Shown here: piece by piece, positions 4,284 through 5,586 of the stretch
Layout: every line of letters begins with the position of its first letter
Numbering within the stretch: position 1 is the first letter of the stretch
DNA from: an uncultured archaeon
GTDB taxonomy: Archaea > Thermoproteota > Nitrososphaeria > Nitrososphaerales > CALBXV01
Length of the DNA: 5,586 bases
Direction of reading: 5' to 3'
Assembly: GCA_937890045.1 (NCBI GenBank)
Contig: CALBXV010000441.1
Coordinates: forward strand, 1-5,586
The notes under the pieces: generated by a model
What the model saw: only the letters and a program-made list of their open reading frames with translations
What the model was told of the DNA's origin: nothing
Databases searched by the model: none
Translations under genes and position numbers: made by a program

Positions 4284-4342
4284 ATAAAATTTCTTTGATT
4301 ACAACTTGTATAGGGAAACATAATGTTAAAACCAAATTATAA
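4274..4342 (+). pseudogene. Possible remnant of a glycosyltransferase N-terminus
   Basis: A 22-codon frame starts at ATG 4274, overlapping the end of the nucleotidase gene, and stops at 4340-4342. TGGGA a few bases upstream could act as its ribosome binding site. Its peptide, MEINKISLITTCIGKHNVKT, resembles the start of phage family-2 (GT-A) glycosyltransferases, whose first strand commonly reads like 'KISLITTC.GR'. Nothing recognisable of the remaining ~200 residues follows. Either a glycosyltransferase gene was deleted here or the match is chance in a short AT-rich ORF. It is listed as a lead, with the resemblance judged by eye. Confidence 0.3.
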
Positions 4343-4361
4343 AGGATACACTAAATGCTAA
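4323..4361 (+). CDS. 12-codon leader ORF, near-copy of the oxygenase start
   Basis: ATG 4323 follows AGGGA (4312-4316) at a spacing of 6, and the frame encodes MLKPNYKGYTKC. It stops 7 bases inside the oxygenase gene, whose protein also begins MLKPN. The first 15 bases (4323-4337) match 4355-4369 except for one silent T/C change. The region between carries AAAGGA (4341-4346), the oxygenase ribosome binding site. It looks like a local duplication of a gene start that left a functional-looking upstream ORF. It may couple or tune oxygenase translation. Confidence 0.4.
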   Translation: MLKPNYKGYTKC

Positions 4362-5104
4362 AACCAAATACAGATACGGGCGATATAAATTTTGATTTAA
4401 ATATTAAAGTACTTAAACCATTTGGCCCTGTAGTTATGAAAACTACATTACCAATTCCGATATATAAAGAATTGGAAACATTAACTGATGAGATTATTGC
4501 CGACAAAGATAAAATAAATTGGGGCCCACAACTTGCTGGTCAAATAGAAAAAGAATTACTTATTACTCAAAAAATGTGTGATGAGAGAAACTTAACAGGA
4601 TTTTTCAATCTTGTAGCACAACGATATGTAAAAGAATGTAATGTAATGAATGATAGTAAATCTATTCAAGGCATGAAATCAAATTTGGAAGAAGACGATG
4701 ATATTGTACTTGGAAGTGAATTAACTTCTATGTGGATAGTTAGTCAATATGAAAATGAATACAATCCTGTACACTTTCATACGTACTCAACAATATCAGC
4801 GGTACTATATTTAAAAATACCAGAATATGAGCCAAGAGAAATTTATGGCAAATCGAAGAGTGATGGTGATATAGAATTTATTTATCATGCAACACCAGAA
4901 GATCATATTTCGTTACAACGTGGATGCATGGTTGTATCACCAGTTGAAGGAGATTTGTTTATGTTTCCATCATATCTACTTCATACGGTTTATCCATTTA
5001 AAGGTAAAAGTGAAAGACGTAGTGTTTCAATGAACTTCGTTCATCAGTATATGCCAAAAAGTGAATTTGATAAAGAGGCAAAGAAAGGAAAGAAAAAGAA
5101 ATAA
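4355..5104 (+). CDS. Putative 2-oxoglutarate/Fe(II)-dependent oxygenase, phage type
   Basis: The 249-residue protein has the double-stranded beta-helix signature of the putative 2OG-Fe(II) oxygenase family common in T4-like marine phages (Pfam 2OG-FeII_Oxy_5, assigned by eye). Residues 137-153 read NPVHFHTYSTISAVLYL, with His140 and His142. The distal part, GDLFMFPSYLLHTVYPF, carries the third histidine, His210. SERRSVSMNF carries Arg221 or Arg222, the likely 2-oxoglutarate carboxylate contact. The first pair is H-x-H instead of the usual H-x-D. From memory this is normal in this phage family, but a full activity claim needs care. The N-terminal ~100 residues are helical, and the C-terminus is a Lys-rich tail (EAKKGKKKK). 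Such enzymes hydroxylate proteins, nucleic-acid bases or small molecules; the substrate is unknown. AAAGGA 8 bases upstream supports ATG 4355. Confidence 0.85.
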   Translation: MLKPNTDTGDINFDLNIKVLKPFGPVVMKTTLPIPIYKELETLTDEIIADKDKINWGPQLAGQIEKELLITQKMCDERNLTGFFNLVAQRYVKECNVMNDSKSIQGMKSNLEEDDDIVLGSELTSMWIVSQYENEYNPVHFHTYSTISAVLYLKIPEYEPREIYGKSKSDGDIEFIYHATPEDHISLQRGCMVVSPVEGDLFMFPSYLLHTVYPFKGKSERRSVSMNFVHQYMPKSEFDKEAKKGKKKK

Positions 5105-5125
5105 TAAAAATAAATATTTATAATT

Positions 5126-5278
5126 ATGAAGCGAACAACAAGAATAATTACTGAACTAATATTTGTATTTTTAATTATAGGATTTTTCACTTGCACCAAT
5201 TACATACATAAAAAGAAATCTGAAAATAAAACTGAAGAACCAATAGAGAATCTTGATGAATGGATCTTATTTAAATGA
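5126..5278 (+). CDS. 50-aa small membrane protein
   Basis: The ATG at 5126 opens a 50-codon frame ending at TGA 5276-5278. It follows a 21-base AT-only gap after the oxygenase, and no Shine-Dalgarno is visible in it. The N-terminus is basic (MKRTTR), followed by one hydrophobic segment (residues 7-21, IITELIFVFLIIGFF) and then TCTNYIHKKKSENKTEEP. This could be a signal anchor. Cys23 follows FFT, which is not a good lipobox, so a lipoprotein is unlikely though not excluded. The tail is charged, ending ENLDEWILFK. It overlaps the next gene by 23 bases. No family recognised. Confidence 0.55.
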   Translation: MKRTTRIITELIFVFLIIGFFTCTNYIHKKKSENKTEEPIENLDEWILFK

Positions 5279-5555
5279 AACTTGTGAATTGTGTTTATTA
5301 GAAATAAGAACACAAACATATCAAGAAAATGATTTTTTTATAATTATGGATTGTGATTCTTGTAAAGTACCAATGGTTGTTTGGAAAGAACATACAATGG
5401 ATATACCAGAACCAGATAAATATGTGATGAAGAGTATGTTACAAGAAGTGGCGCATATGTTTTATAAAGACAAAAAATATTATATAGATATAGTACAAAG
5501 AAAAATACCAAATCATTTACATTGGCATGCCAGAGCAGTAAATAAAAATATGTAA
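5256..5555 (+). CDS. HIT-like (histidine triad) protein with two CxxC pairs
   Basis: I place the start at ATG 5256; an in-frame TTG lies just before it at 5253. The 99-residue product ends with a full histidine triad: His87-Leu-His89-Trp-His91-Ala (PNHLHWHARAV), matching the HIT pattern H-phi-H-phi-H-phi. The N-terminal Cys10-x2-Cys13 sits where many HIT proteins have a zinc-binding CxxC. A second pair, Cys33-x2-Cys36 (DCDSCKVP), precedes VVWKEHT. HIT proteins are nucleotide hydrolases or transferases acting on nucleotide phosphoramidates, dinucleoside polyphosphates or adenylated ends, usually with the middle or last His as nucleophile. The length is near the family minimum (about 110 or more), so this is a compact version. 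Together with the HAD nucleotidase it suggests nucleotide metabolism. Substrate unknown. Confidence 0.75.
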   Translation: MNGSYLNETCELCLLEIRTQTYQENDFFIIMDCDSCKVPMVVWKEHTMDIPEPDKYVMKSMLQEVAHMFYKDKKYYIDIVQRKIPNHLHWHARAVNKNM

Positions 5556-5562
5556 ATGATAC

Positions 5563-5582
5563 AATAAATTATACTATTTATT
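5563..5582 (+). other. Weak AT-only hairpin at the window end
   Basis: AATAAAT (5563-5569) and ATTTATT (5576-5582) are exact reverse complements around TATACT. The stem has no G-C pair and no T-run is visible before the window ends, so it is a poor candidate for an intrinsic terminator. It lies in the intergenic stretch after the HIT-like gene and may be chance in AT-rich DNA. Confidence 0.25.
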
Positions 5583-5586
5583 AGAG

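Noticed and set aside
4279..4286. GATAAATA, one base from a T4-like late promoter, before the oxygenase
   Set aside because: It overlaps a stop codon and similar AT octamers (for example AATAAATA at 2589) occur inside gene junctions, so there is no specific support.
4043..4321. Minus-strand 92-codon frame
   Set aside because: Antisense to the HAD gene across its motifs III and IV; a shadow.
5115..5122. TATAAATA on the minus strand, matching the T4 late promoter
   Set aside because: It sits in a 21-base AT-only gap, no minus-strand gene follows, and the match is easily chance.
1..5586. tRNA genes, CRISPR array, transposase, integrase
   Set aside because: No T-loop motif with pairing arms, no spaced repeats and no such protein was found on reading either strand by eye.

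Overview
The window is an AT-rich, gene-dense stretch of what is most likely a tailed phage genome. I infer a marine phage of an AT-rich host, for example a myovirus infecting Pelagibacter-like bacteria. The signs are some twenty mostly tiny genes all on the + strand, ATGA and TAATG junctions with almost no intergenic DNA, a mosaic of accessory genes, and a phage-style 2-oxoglutarate/Fe(II) oxygenase. No rRNA, tRNA, CRISPR array, integrase, transposase or structural phage gene was seen, so the phage assignment rests on architecture and gene families, not on a hallmark gene.

Layout. Positions 1-1710 hold the 3' end of one gene and eight small unrecognised genes, including a 27-codon membrane peptide whose coding region contains a hairpin over the ribosome binding site of the next gene. 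Positions 1707-2877 alternate small single-pass membrane proteins with the clearest gene of the window, a full-length ribosomal stalk protein bL12 (1885-2253). Positions 2878-3664 hold a small charged helical protein and two Cys/His-rich putative zinc proteins. Positions 3666-5104 hold a HAD-family 5'(3')-deoxyribonucleotidase-like enzyme, a possible scrap of a glycosyltransferase, a 12-codon leader ORF, and the oxygenase. The end holds one more small membrane protein and a histidine-triad (HIT-like) protein with two CxxC pairs.

How the genes may work together. The genes look like one or a few co-directional, translationally coupled operons of auxiliary functions. bL12 points to modification of the host translation apparatus. 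The HAD and HIT proteins point to nucleotide metabolism or nucleotide-linked signalling. The oxygenase points to hydroxylation of an unknown substrate. The many membrane peptides may act at the host envelope. Two frames close to bL12 lack an ATG/GTG/TTG start where their coding potential begins, but carry a Shine-Dalgarno-like sequence before an in-frame ATT. That is unusual and worth testing.
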